In this document: positions 55,228-64,000 of the stretch, piece by piece | Layout: each line of letters begins with the position of its first letter | Position numbering within the stretch: the first letter of the stretch is position 1 | Origin: Arachis hypogaea | Lineage: Eukaryota; Streptophyta; Magnoliopsida; Fabales; Fabaceae | Reading direction: 5' to 3' | DNA length: 64,000 nucleotides | NCBI RefSeq assembly: GCF_003086295.3 | Contig: NC_092051.1 | Location: forward strand, 82,282,445-82,346,444 | Position numbers and translations under genes: made by a program | Notes under the pieces: model-generated | Told to the model about the DNA's origin: nothing | The model's input: only the letters and a program-made list of their open reading frames with translations | The model's database searches: none

Positions 55228-56752
55228 TGAAGAACTGAAGATTGATGGTTTAGAAGTTATAGTAAACTCTCGTTGCAAGTATAGTTACTAAACCAAGCAA
55301 TCAACCTTTCTTACAAACGTTTGGTTGTCACAAGTAACAAACCCCTAAATAAATTGATAACCGAAGTATTTAAACCTCGGGTCGTCTTCTCAAGGAACTG
55401 CAGGGAAGTATGTTCTTATTATCGGTTATGGAGATTGTAAATCGGGGTTTTGAAGATGAGGAGCAATTAATTTAAATTGCAATTGAAATAAGTAAAAGAC
55501 TGTAAAGTAAATAAATAACTGTAAAATAAACTTTTGGCAAGGTATGAGAAATTAGAAGTCCTATCCTAGTTATCCTTATCAATGATGATGAAGATTGAAT
55601 CTTAATTCCACTCAGTTAGTCTTTACTTAAAGTAAAGAAAATTCAAGTGACTAATTAGTTAGATCCTCAAATCCTAGTTAATCCCTGAGGAAAGATTGGG
55701 ATTATTGAAGTTCAATTCAATTAGCAAAGATAACAATTATCAATCATGTTTGAGTTTGATACTCCTGAGTTACTAATTTCTTAACCAAGACCAAAAAGGA
55801 AAAAGTAAATCTACTGGAATAAAAATGCCTTCAGATTGGAAGCAACAGTAACATGAACAAAAGAAAGCAATAATAAACTAAAATACCTCAAATAACATTA
55901 ATTCAAAGAATAATCTGTAACATAGAAGAATTCATAAATTAAATTGAGAAGATAAATAAAAGGAATATTGAACTTGTGATTGAAGTTGTAAGTTGAAATA
56001 ATAAAGTTAAAATCCTAATTCTAATCCTAATCCTAAGAGAGAGGAGAGAACCTCTCTCTCTAAAAACTACATCTAATCCTAAAATTGTGAATATGAAAGC
56101 ATGATTATGAATGGATGCATTCCCCCACTTTATAGCCTCTAATCTGTGAGTTCTGGGCTGAAAACTGGGTTAAAAACAGCCCAGAAATCGCTCCCTGCGA
56201 TTTCTGTTACGTTCAGGTCGCGGGCAAGTGACGTGGAAGCGTCGTCCACGCGTCCGCGCGGATTGAAGTTCGCAGATGCGATGCGGGCGCGTCATTCACG
56301 CGTTCGTGTCATCTAACTTCGAGGAAGCTATAACAAATTATATCTCAAATTGAAGCCTCGGACGTTAGCTTTCCAACGCAACTGGAACCGCGTCGTTTGG
56401 ACCTTTGTAGCTAAAGTTATAGCCATTTGAGTGGGAAGAGGTTAGGCAGGACTGCTTAGCAGTTTCTCCAACTTCTTGTATTCCTTCCACTTTTGCATGG
56501 TTCCTTTCCATCCTCTGAGCCATTCCTGCCCTGTAATTTCTAAAATCACTTAACACACATATCAAGGCATCTAATGGTAATAAGAGAGGATTAAACATAG
56601 GGAACTTAAGGCCAAAGAAGCATGTTTTCAATCAAAGCACATAATTAGGAAGGCAAATGTAAAACCATACAAATAGTATGAATAAGTGGGTAAAGAGTTG
56701 ATAAAAACCACTCAATTGAACACAAGATAAACCATGAAATAGTGGTTTATCA
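55228..56752 (-). repeat. 5' LTR of N3
   Basis: Ends CAGTTCTTCA, unlike the 3' LTR of the same element. U3 ORF 56365-56631 (88 codons) is open; TATA box 56128-56134. Confidence 0.94.
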
Positions 56753-57042
56753 GACCTCAACAAGAGCATGAGGAAATTCCTCACCATGAAATCCTTGAGA
56801 TGACTCAAGGGATGCACTTCCTTCCACAAAACTATTGGGAGCAAATCAACACTTCCCTAGGAAAATTAAGTTCCAACATAGGACAACTAAGGATGGAGCA
56901 CCAAGAGCACTCCATCATCCTCTATGAGATTAGAGAAGATCAAAGAGCTATGAGGGAGGAGCAACAAAGACAAGGAAGAGACATAGAGGAGCTCAAGGGC
57001 ACCATTGGTTCTTCAAGAAGAGGAAGACGTCACCCTCACTAA

Positions 57043-58167
57043 GGTGGACCCATTCCTTAATCTCATTGTTCTTATTTTCCTGTTTTTCGTTTACTATGCT
57101 TTATTTTTATGTTTGTGTCTTATTACAGGATCATTAATATTTAAGTGTCTATGCCTTAAAGTTATGAAATATGAATGTCCTATGAATCCATCACCTCTCT
57201 TAAATGAAAAATGTTTTAATTACAAAAGAACAAGAAGTACATGATTTCGAATTCATCCTTGAAACTAGTATAATTATTTTGATGTGGTTACAATACTTTT
57301 TGTTTTCTGAATGAATGCTTGAACAGTGCATATGTCTTTTGATATTGTGGTTTATGAATGTTAAATATGTTGGCTCTTGAAAGAATGATGAAAAGTAGAA
57401 ATGTTATTGATAATCTGAAAAATCAAAAAAATTGATTCTTGAAGCAAGAAAAAGCAGTGAAGAACAAAGCTTGCAAAAAAAAAAAAGAGAAAAGAAAAAA
57501 ATAGCGGAAAAAAAAAGAAAAAGAAAAAGCAAGCAGAAAAAGCCAAAAGCTCTTTAAACCAAAAGGCAAGAGCAAAAAGCCATTAGCCCTTAAAACCAAA
57601 AGGTAAGGGTAAAAAAAGGATCCAAGGCTTTGAGCATCAGTGGATAGGATGGCCTAAAGGAATAAAATCCTGGCCTAAGCGGCTAAACCAAGCTGTCCCT
57701 AACCATGTGCTTGTGGCGTGAAGGTGTCAAGTGAAAACTTGAGACTGAGCGGTTAAAGTCGAGGTCCAAAGCAAAAAGAAGAGTGTGCTTAAGAACCCTG
57801 GACACCTCTAATTGGGGACTTTAACAAAGCTGAGTCACAATCTAAAAAGGTTCACCCAGTTATGTGTCTGTGGCATTTATGTATCCGGTGGTAATACTGG
57901 AAAACAAAGTGCTTAGGGCCACGGCCAAGACTCATAAAGTAGCTATGTTAAAGAATCAACATACTGAACTAGGAGAATCAATAACACTATCTAAATTCTG
58001 AGTTCCTATAGATGCCAATCATTCTGAACTTCAATGGATAAAGTGAGATGCCAAAACTATTCAAGAGGCAAAAAGCTACTAGTCCCACTCATCTGATTGG
58101 AGCTAAGTTTCATTGATATTTTGGAATTTATAGTATATTCTCTTCTTTTTATCCTACTTGATTTTCA
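57043..58167 (+). other. C 3' non-coding region with highly conserved block
   Basis: No gene. The block at about 57617-58050 matches B 44150-44590 closely, including CATGTG modules at 57704-57720 and 57861-57877. An A-rich simple stretch is at 57475-57535. Confidence 0.75.
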
Positions 58168-58205
58168 GTTGCTTGGGGACAAGCAACAATTTAAGTTTGG
58201 TGTTG
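58168..58205 (+). promoter_or_regulatory. Terminal AGGA-type hairpin and polypurine tract, C
   Basis: GTTGCTTG-GGGA-CAAGCAAC (58168-58187), 5 nt spacer, AAGTTTGGTGTTG (58193-58205) abutting the LTR. Confidence 0.85.
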
Positions 58206-59864
58206 TGATGAGCGGATAATTTATATGCTTTTTGGCATTGTTTTTACATAGTTTTCAGTATGATTTGATTAGTTTTTAGTATATTTTTAGTAGTTTTTAA
58301 ATAAAAATCACATTTCTGGACTTTACTATGAGTTTGTATGTTTTTCTGTGATTTCAGGTAATCTCTGGCTGAAATTGAGGGACTTGAGCAAAAACCAGAT
58401 TCAGAGGTTGAAGAAGGACTGCAGATGCTGTTGGATTCTGACCTCCCTGCACTCAAAGTGGATTTTCTGGAGCTACAGGAGTCCAAATAGCACGCTCTCA
58501 ATTGCGTTGGAAAGCAGACATCCAGGGCTTTTCAACAATATATAATAGTTCATACTTTGCCCGAGTTTAGATGACGCAAACTGGCGTTCAACGCCAGCTC
58601 TCTGCCCTATTTTGGAGTTAAACGCCAGAAACAGGTTGCAAAGCAGAGTTAAACGCCAGAAACAGGTTACAAATTGGCGTTTAACTCCAAGAAAGACCTC
58701 TACACGTGAAAGCTTCAATGCTCAGCCCAAGCACACACCATGTGGGCCCGGAAGTGAATTTCTGCATCATTTACTGATTTCTGTAACCCTAGTAACTATT
58801 TTAGTATAAATAGAACTTTTTACTATCATGTTAAGGGAGTTCTTTTGATTAGTTTTATGCTATCTTAGACCTTTATGGGGGCTGGCCATTCGGCCATGCC
58901 TGGACCTTGTTCTTATGTATTTTCAACGGTAGAGTTTCTGCACACCGTAGATTAAGGTCTGGAGCTCTGCTGTTCCTCATGAATTAATGCAAAGTACTAC
59001 TGTTTTTGTATTCAATTCAAGCCTATTTCTTCTCTAAGATATTCATTCGCACACATGAATATGATGAATGTGATGATTATGTGACGCTCATCATCATTCT
59101 CACTTATGAACACGTGCCTGACAAACACTTCCGTTCTACATGCAAACAAGCTTGAATGTGTATCTCTTAGCCTTCTGATCGTGAGATCAGAGTCTTTGTG
59201 GTATAGGCTAGAACTATTGGCAGCCATTCTTGAGGTCCGAAAAGTCTAAACCTTGTCTGTGGTATTCCGAGTAGGATCCGGGAAGGGATGGCCGTGACGA
59301 GCTTCAAACTCGCGAGTGCTGGGCGCAGTGACAGATGCAAAAGGATTACTGAATCCTATTCCAGTATGATCGAGAACCGACAGATGAATAGCTGTGTGGT
59401 GACAGCGCATCTTGGACCATTTTCACTGAGAGGATGGGAAGTAGCCATTGACAATGGTGATGCCCCTAAACAAAGCTTGCCATAGAAAGGAGTATGAAGG
59501 ATTGGATGAAAGCAATAGGAAAGCAGAGGTTCAGAAGGAACGAAAGCATCTCTATACGCTTATCTGAAATTCTCACCAATGAATTACATAAGTATCTCTA
59601 TCTTTATTTTATGTTTTATTTATCTTTTAATTATTAAAACTATATAACCATTTGAATATGCCTGACTGAGATTTACAAGGTGACCATAGCTTGCTTCCAG
59701 CCGACAATCTCCGTGGGATCGACCCTTACTCACGTAAGGTTTATTACTTGGACGATCCAGTGCACTTGCTGGTTAGTTGTGCGAAGTTGTGACAAAGTGT
59801 GTGAATTACGTTCCGAGCACCAAGTTTTTGGCACCGTTGTTAAGGATCACAATTTCATGCACCA
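58206..59864 (+). repeat. 3' LTR of C
   Basis: Starts TGATGAGCGG, ends ATGCACCA, followed by agcac. Contains palindromes 58578-58690, TATA 58805-58813 and the internal primer-site-like copy near 59818-59840. Confidence 0.95.
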
Positions 59865-61140
59865 AGCACCTCACCTGAGGCAATCCCAAGGAGCACAGCA
59901 CAACCAACAACAAGTTCCGCAGATCACTCAATCTAATTCCTCTCCGAGTGACGAGGCGTTTCAATCCATTGCGCAAGGACAAAGGAACATGGAAAGTTCA
60001 CTTAATAGTCTAACATCCGCTATACAAGCTCTCATCTTTATGCTGGGATCATCCAATACCTCAAACACTCAACATGCAAGCTCCAGTGGAATTCCTTCTC
60101 AAGCCTTACCCAATCCAAAGGGTGGCATCAATGCCATCACCCTAAGGTCTAGAACCACACTGCAAGTTAGGAATCAAGAGGAGCCAATCCCATCAGAACA
60201 CACCTCAGCTGAAGAGGTGGTAGAAGTAGAGGATGCTGAAGAGGAAGAGGACATACAAGACATGGTTGAAGAGGAAGAAGCTCAACCACAGAAAGAAGCA
60301 CCAAAGGATGCAGATGCTGCAGTAAATGCCCTTCCTATTCCATTTCTACAAATTGCAAGGAAGGCCAGGAAGCAGATGGAACTTGATCCCAAAATGGTAG
60401 AAATATTCAAAAAGGTTGAGGTAACTGTTCCCCTTTTTTATGTTATTCAGAAGGTACCTAAATACGCAAAGTTTCTAAAAGATTTATGTATACATAAAGA
60501 CAAAATTAATGAATTAGAAACTATTCCTTTAGGTAGTTCTATATCTGCTTTAATGGGAGGAATACCTGGTCCATGTATGGTTAACTGTACTATTGGAGGT
60601 GTGATATTTTCTGACTGCATGTGTGATTTAGGAGCATGTGTTAGTATAATGCCTTTGTCTATATATGATACTTTGAGGCTTCCTCCCTTAAAAAGGTCGG
60701 CAACTCGTTTTATGTTAGCAGATAAAAGCATTATTACAGTGGTTGGAATTGCTAAAGATGTATTAGTGAGCATTAAGGGGCTCACATTTCCCATTGACTT
60801 CTATATCCTGGAAATGCCCCCTAATGACTCAGGAAGGCCATCATCAATCCTGCTTGGAAGACCATTCCTGAAGACTTCAAAGTTCAAGTTGGATGCATTT
60901 TCTAGAACTTATTCTTTTGAAATAGATGGCAGAATAGTGAAATTCAGTTTAAATGGAGCTTTAGAGCACCCTCCGGATGATCATTCTATCTCCCAGTGTG
61001 ACATCATAGATGAAACTGTGGCTGAAGTTCACCAAGAGGAATTAGAAGAGAAGTACACAGGACAAGGTCCAAGTGTGGGGACTCTTTCAGAGGACAATGA
61101 GGGCACTTTGCCATTATCACCAGCTCCGGATGATCCAGAG
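59865..61140 (+). pseudogene. E gag tail and protease, downstream of the C insertion
   Basis: The frame continues from 29272: PHLRQSQGAQHNQQQVP, a Ser/Gln-rich tail, INAITLRSRTTL, a Glu-rich acidic stretch, then the pre-protease FLQIARKARKQ and KYAKFLKDLC segments. The protease core is CDLGACVSIMPLSIYDTL with the usual DLGA, then FPIDFYILEM and ILLGRPFLKTSKFKLD. This stretch is open throughout. It is placed upstream of RT in one frame, as in other Athila-like elements. Confidence 0.88.
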
Positions 61141-62790
61141 CCTGGCCATGAGCATAAATTGGAATTAAAGCCCCTCCCTCCACACCTCAAGTATGCTTAC
61201 TTTGAGGACAAGCAGAGGTTTCCAGTTATCATTGCAAGGGAACTCACTTCTCAACAAGAAGAACAGCTACTCAGTGTGCTGAGAAAACACAAGAAAGCAA
61301 TTGGATGGAGCCCGGCGGATATAGTAGGCATCAGCCCTCAAGTTTGTGAGCAAAGAATATTCCTAGAAGAGGGAAAAAAGTCCGTCCATCAACCTCAGAG
61401 AAGACTGAATCCCACCATCTTAGAAGTCGTCAAGAAAGAAGTGACCAGGCTACTTGAAGCAGATATCATTTACCCCATCTCAGATAGCGAATGGGTCAGT
61501 CCAGTACAAGTGGTGTCTAAGAAGTCTGGAATCATAATAGTAAGAAATGAGCATGGAGAGCTTCTGACAACTAGAGTACAGAATTCATAGAGAATTTGCA
61601 TTGACTATAGGCGTCTCAACCAAGCCACTCGCAAGGATCATTACCCCTTGCCATTCATTGATCAGATGCTTCATCGCCTGTCAGGTAAATCCCATTATTG
61701 CTTTTTAGATGGTTATACAGGCTATTTTCAAATCCATATAGCTCCTGAAGATCAGGAAAAGACTACTTTTACGTGTCTTTTTGGCACTTATGCTTATAAG
61801 AGAATGCCCTTGGGCTTGTGCAATTCACCAGCTACTTTCCAAAGGTGCATGATGAGTCTTTTCTCTGACCTTATTGAGAACTGTATGGAGGTTTTTATGG
61901 ATGATTTTAGCGTTTATAGTGATTCATTTAGCCTTTGCTTGGATAGTTTATCTAGAGTATTAGATAGATGTGTCAGTACAAACCTTGTATTAAATTTTGA
62001 AAAATGTCACTTTATGGTAAAACAGGGGATTGTACTAGGACATGTTGTGTCTAATACTGACATTTCTGTAGATCCAGCAAAGGTGGATTTTATTTCTAGT
62101 TTACCTTACCCCTCCTCTGTGAGGAAAGTCCGTTCATTCCTTGGCCATGCAGGTTTTTATCGGAGATTCATTAAGGACTTTAGTAAGGTAGCACTACCCT
62201 TATCCAGACTACTGCAGAAAGATATTGAGTTCGAGTTCAGTGAGGATTACAAACAAGCGTTTGATAAGCTGAAGACCGCCCTGACTCAAGCTCCAATTGT
62301 GAGAGGACCAGACTGGAGCCAGCCATTTGAAATCATGTGCGATGCTTTCAACCATGCAGTAGGAGTAGCGCTGGCTCAGCGTGAAGGTAAGGATCCTTTT
62401 GTAATTGCTTATGCATCTAAGACTTTAAACACTGCTTAGTCTAATTACACTACTACCGAGAAAGAGCTTCTTGCTATTGTTTTTACTCTGGATAAATTCC
62501 GAGCCTATTTACTTGGTGCTAAAGTAGTAGTGTACTCAGACCACGCAGCTCTAAAGTATTTATTAGCTAAAAAGGAGTCCAAACCAAGGCTTATACGTTG
62601 GATACTACTACTACAAGAATTTGATTTAGAAATTAAGGACAGGAGTGGTAACCAGAATCTAGTGGTGGACCACTTGAGTCACCTTAAGCACATTAAGGAT
62701 ACCTCCACTCCTATAAATGATAATTTCCCATTCGACAACTTACAAGCAGTATCTGAAGTAGTCCCTTGGTATGCGCCTGTAGCTAATTAT
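61141..62790 (+). pseudogene. E reverse transcriptase and RNase H
   Basis: Pre-RT LPPHLKYAYFED and AIGWSPADIVGISP, then RICIDYRRLN, DGYTGYFQIHIAP, MPLGLCNSPATFQRCM, catalytic FMDDFSVYS (about 61891-61920) and NFEKCHFMV. RSFLGHAGFYRRFIKDFSK and the RNase H residues in [27 protein letters not shown] and [10 protein letters not shown] follow. Two nonsense codons: TAG for Trp before RICIDYRR (61588-61590) and TAG at 62437-62439 before SNYTTTEKE. Otherwise one continuous frame. Confidence 0.9.
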
Positions 62791-64000
62791 CTAGTTAGCC
62801 GCACTTTTCCTCCAAACTTTACTAAGCATCAACGAGACAAGCTGAAAAGCAAGTCCAAATATTATATATGGGATGACCCATATTTATGGAGATGTGGCGC
62901 TGACCAGGTAATTAGACGGTGTGTGCCTCAATCAGAATTCCAGTCCATTTTAGAGGCATGCCACTCATCTGAGAGTGGAGGACATTTTGGCCCTCAAAGA
63001 ACAGCTAGAAAAATTTTAGACTGTGGATTCTGGTGGCCTACTCTTTTTAAAGATGCTGCTGAATTTTGTAAATCTTGTTTCCCATGCCAAAGGTTTGGTA
63101 ATATATCCAAGAAGGATGAGATGCCTCAACAGACTATGCTTTTCTGTGAAATTTTTGATGTTTGGGGCATTGACTTCATGGGTCCATTTCCACATTCTAA
63201 TGGTTATTTTTATATATTGTTAGCTGTAGATTACGTTTCTAAATGGGTGGAAGCAATTTCTACCCGCATTGATGATGCTAACAATGTTGTTTCCTTTGTT
63301 AGAACCCATATTATTTGTCGCTTTGGATCACCACGAGCAATCGTGAGCGATCAAAGCACCCATTTCTGTAACAGGAGACTAACAGGATTATTGAAGAAGC
63401 ATGGGATAGTTCATAAAGTGGCAACAGCCTACCATCCCCAGACTAATGGGCAAGCTAAGGTGTCTAACAGAGAGATAAAGAGTATATTACAGAAGATAGT
63501 CAAACCTCATAGAAGAGACTGGAGCACCAGGCTACAAGATGCACTCTGGGCATACAGAACGGCATACAAGACACCCATTGGGATGAGTCCCTTCCGCTTA
63601 GTTTATGGAAAAGCCTGTCACCTCCCGGTTGAGGTAGAGCACAAAGCCTTTTGGGCAGTAAAGGAGTGCAATATGGTAGTTGCAACTGCAAGAATTAGAG
63701 AGCCTGCGCCTAGAAGCTTATGAGAACTCAAGGCTGTACAAGGAAAAGATGAAGGTTGTGCATGATAAGCACATCAAGAGGAGAGAGTTCCAACCTGGAG
63801 ACTTTGTCCTCCTTTACAACTCTAAACTGAGGCTCATGCCAGGCAAGTTGAGATCAAGATGGGAAAATCCATATAGAGAAGAGAAGGCCGAGCCATACGG
63901 AGTTTTGCACCTAAGTCATCCTTCGAGCTATGAATTCATCAAAGTTAATGGACATCGCTTAAAGCTATATCATAGTGAGAAGGCGACAAAAAACAAGGAG
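62791..64000 (+). pseudogene. E integrase, running off the window
   Basis: Zinc domain [11 protein letters not shown] with CKSCFPC is intact. The core has [11 protein letters not shown] and [12 protein letters not shown] for the two Asp. The expected catalytic Glu in the NGQAxVSNRE motif is Lys ([12 protein letters not shown]). A frameshift near 63680 puts the C-terminal part ([49 protein letters not shown], the GPY-like module) in another frame. The 3' end, H1, tract and LTR are beyond the window. Confidence 0.88.

Larger units (their letters stand above)
49010..56752 (-). mobile_element. Element N3: N-family non-autonomous element with mismatched LTR ends
   Basis: Minus orientation. LTRs 49010-50540 (1531 bp) and 55228-56752 (1525 bp) are flanked by gacct (49005-49009 and 56753-56757). 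The primer site, long ORF, H1, palindrome array, internal and terminal hairpin/tract modules are all present. The last 90-100 bases (U5 end) of the two LTRs are different sequences. Confidence 0.95.
48157..57042 (+). pseudogene. C ORF3 (putative plant transposon protein type), interrupted by N3
   Basis: Starts MAPKARETSRKRKG at 48157. A TAA at 48370-48372 with a frame change leads to the reading at 48398: MVQEFYANAW, VRGKYLDFSPENVKLAF, VARGWLEFIQCSIIPTSN and DRAIMIHSIMIGEEV, homologous to B ORF3. N3 with its duplication gacct interrupts at 49009. The frame resumes exactly at 56758 and ends at 57042 with a coiled coil (NIGQLRMEHQEHSIILYEI). It is only about half identical to B ORF3 by eye, much less similar than the non-coding block downstream. 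Confidence 0.78.
29273..59864 (+). mobile_element. Element C: gag-protease-ORF3 LTR retrotransposon without RT or integrase
   Basis: LTRs 29273-30930 (1658 bp) and 58206-59864 (1659 bp) are flanked by agcac (29268-29272 and 59865-59869). B (34280-46287) and N3 (49010-56752) are inserted in it. Without them C is about 10.8 kb: primer site, long leader, gag, protease, H1 hairpin, GGCGTT palindrome array, internal hairpin/tract, ORF3, long 3' non-coding region, hairpin/tract. Protease passes directly into the post-pol hairpin region, so RT, RNase H and integrase are absent by structure, not by decay. It would need enzymes from another element, plausibly a B-like one. Confidence 0.95.
26600..64000 (+). 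mobile_element. Element E: Ty3/gypsy element, 5' LTR truncated, right end outside window
   Basis: Plus strand: truncated 5' LTR, primer site, gag, protease, RT, RNase H and integrase up to the window edge. Element C (29273-59864) is inserted within gag. After skipping C and one copy of agcac, the frame continues exactly (YRA then PHLRQS). E is the outermost and therefore oldest element on this side. Apart from C, coding damage is mainly single nonsense codons plus one late frameshift. Confidence 0.9.

Noticed and set aside
59680..59864. Start of the long E frame within the C 3' LTR
   Set aside because: The frame merely reads from the LTR across the duplication into E gag; the real E coding sequence resumes at 59865-59870.
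38..64000. Host protein-coding genes, tRNA or rRNA genes
   Set aside because: Every long frame belongs to a retroelement or to the transposon-like gene X. The tRNA-Asp-like strings are 18-nt primer sites without a tRNA body.

Overview
This window looks like plant nuclear heterochromatin made almost entirely of LTR retrotransposons nested inside one another. I found no ordinary host gene, tRNA, rRNA or CRISPR array. The elements are Ty3/gypsy, of Athila-like type: all visible primer binding sites are versions of TGGCGCCGTTGCCGGGGA, complementary to the 3' end of plant tRNA-Asp. Arrays of family-specific palindromes (GGCGTTNAACGCC, ACGCGNNCGCGT, AACGTTAGTG) resemble what I know from peanut (Arachis) repeats. 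Arachis is therefore my best guess for the organism, not a proven assignment.

Layout, left half: element A (minus strand, 1-24387, left end outside the window) carries decayed gag, protease, RT, RNase H and integrase. Two non-autonomous elements of a second family sit inside it: N1 (plus, 2298-10052, target-site duplication aatac) and N2 (minus, 12033-18105, duplication atatc). A itself lies in or beside X (24388 to about 26600, minus), a decayed gene resembling the plant 'putative gypsy type transposon' proteins.

Layout, right half: element E (plus, about 26600-64000, 5' LTR truncated, right end outside) has gag, protease, RT, RNase H and integrase. Element C (plus, 29273-59864, duplication agcac) is inserted in frame into E gag. 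C has gag, protease and a third ORF but no RT or integrase. C is interrupted by autonomous element B (plus, 34280-46287, duplication agagt) and by N3 (minus, 49010-56752, duplication gacct). Insertion order is therefore E, then C, then B and N3; and X, then A, then N1 and N2. All coding regions seen carry nonsense codons, frameshifts or deletions.

The most interesting signals are cis-acting RNA or DNA structures shared by elements whose surrounding sequences differ. (1) A hairpin with loop AGRCAA lies 40-50 nt after the stop codon of the last upstream ORF in six elements, with compensatory stem changes. (2) A hairpin with loop AGGA lies about 5 nt before the polypurine tract in all six elements whose 3' end is visible. 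Five of these have a second, internal hairpin-plus-tract copy, sometimes with a different stem. (3) The N family encodes an unrecognised Cys/Trp-rich protein instead of gag-pol. (4) N3 has two LTRs with different U5 ends despite a perfect target-site duplication. (5) Palindrome arrays sit just upstream of the TATA box in the LTRs of several families and recur inside the same elements.
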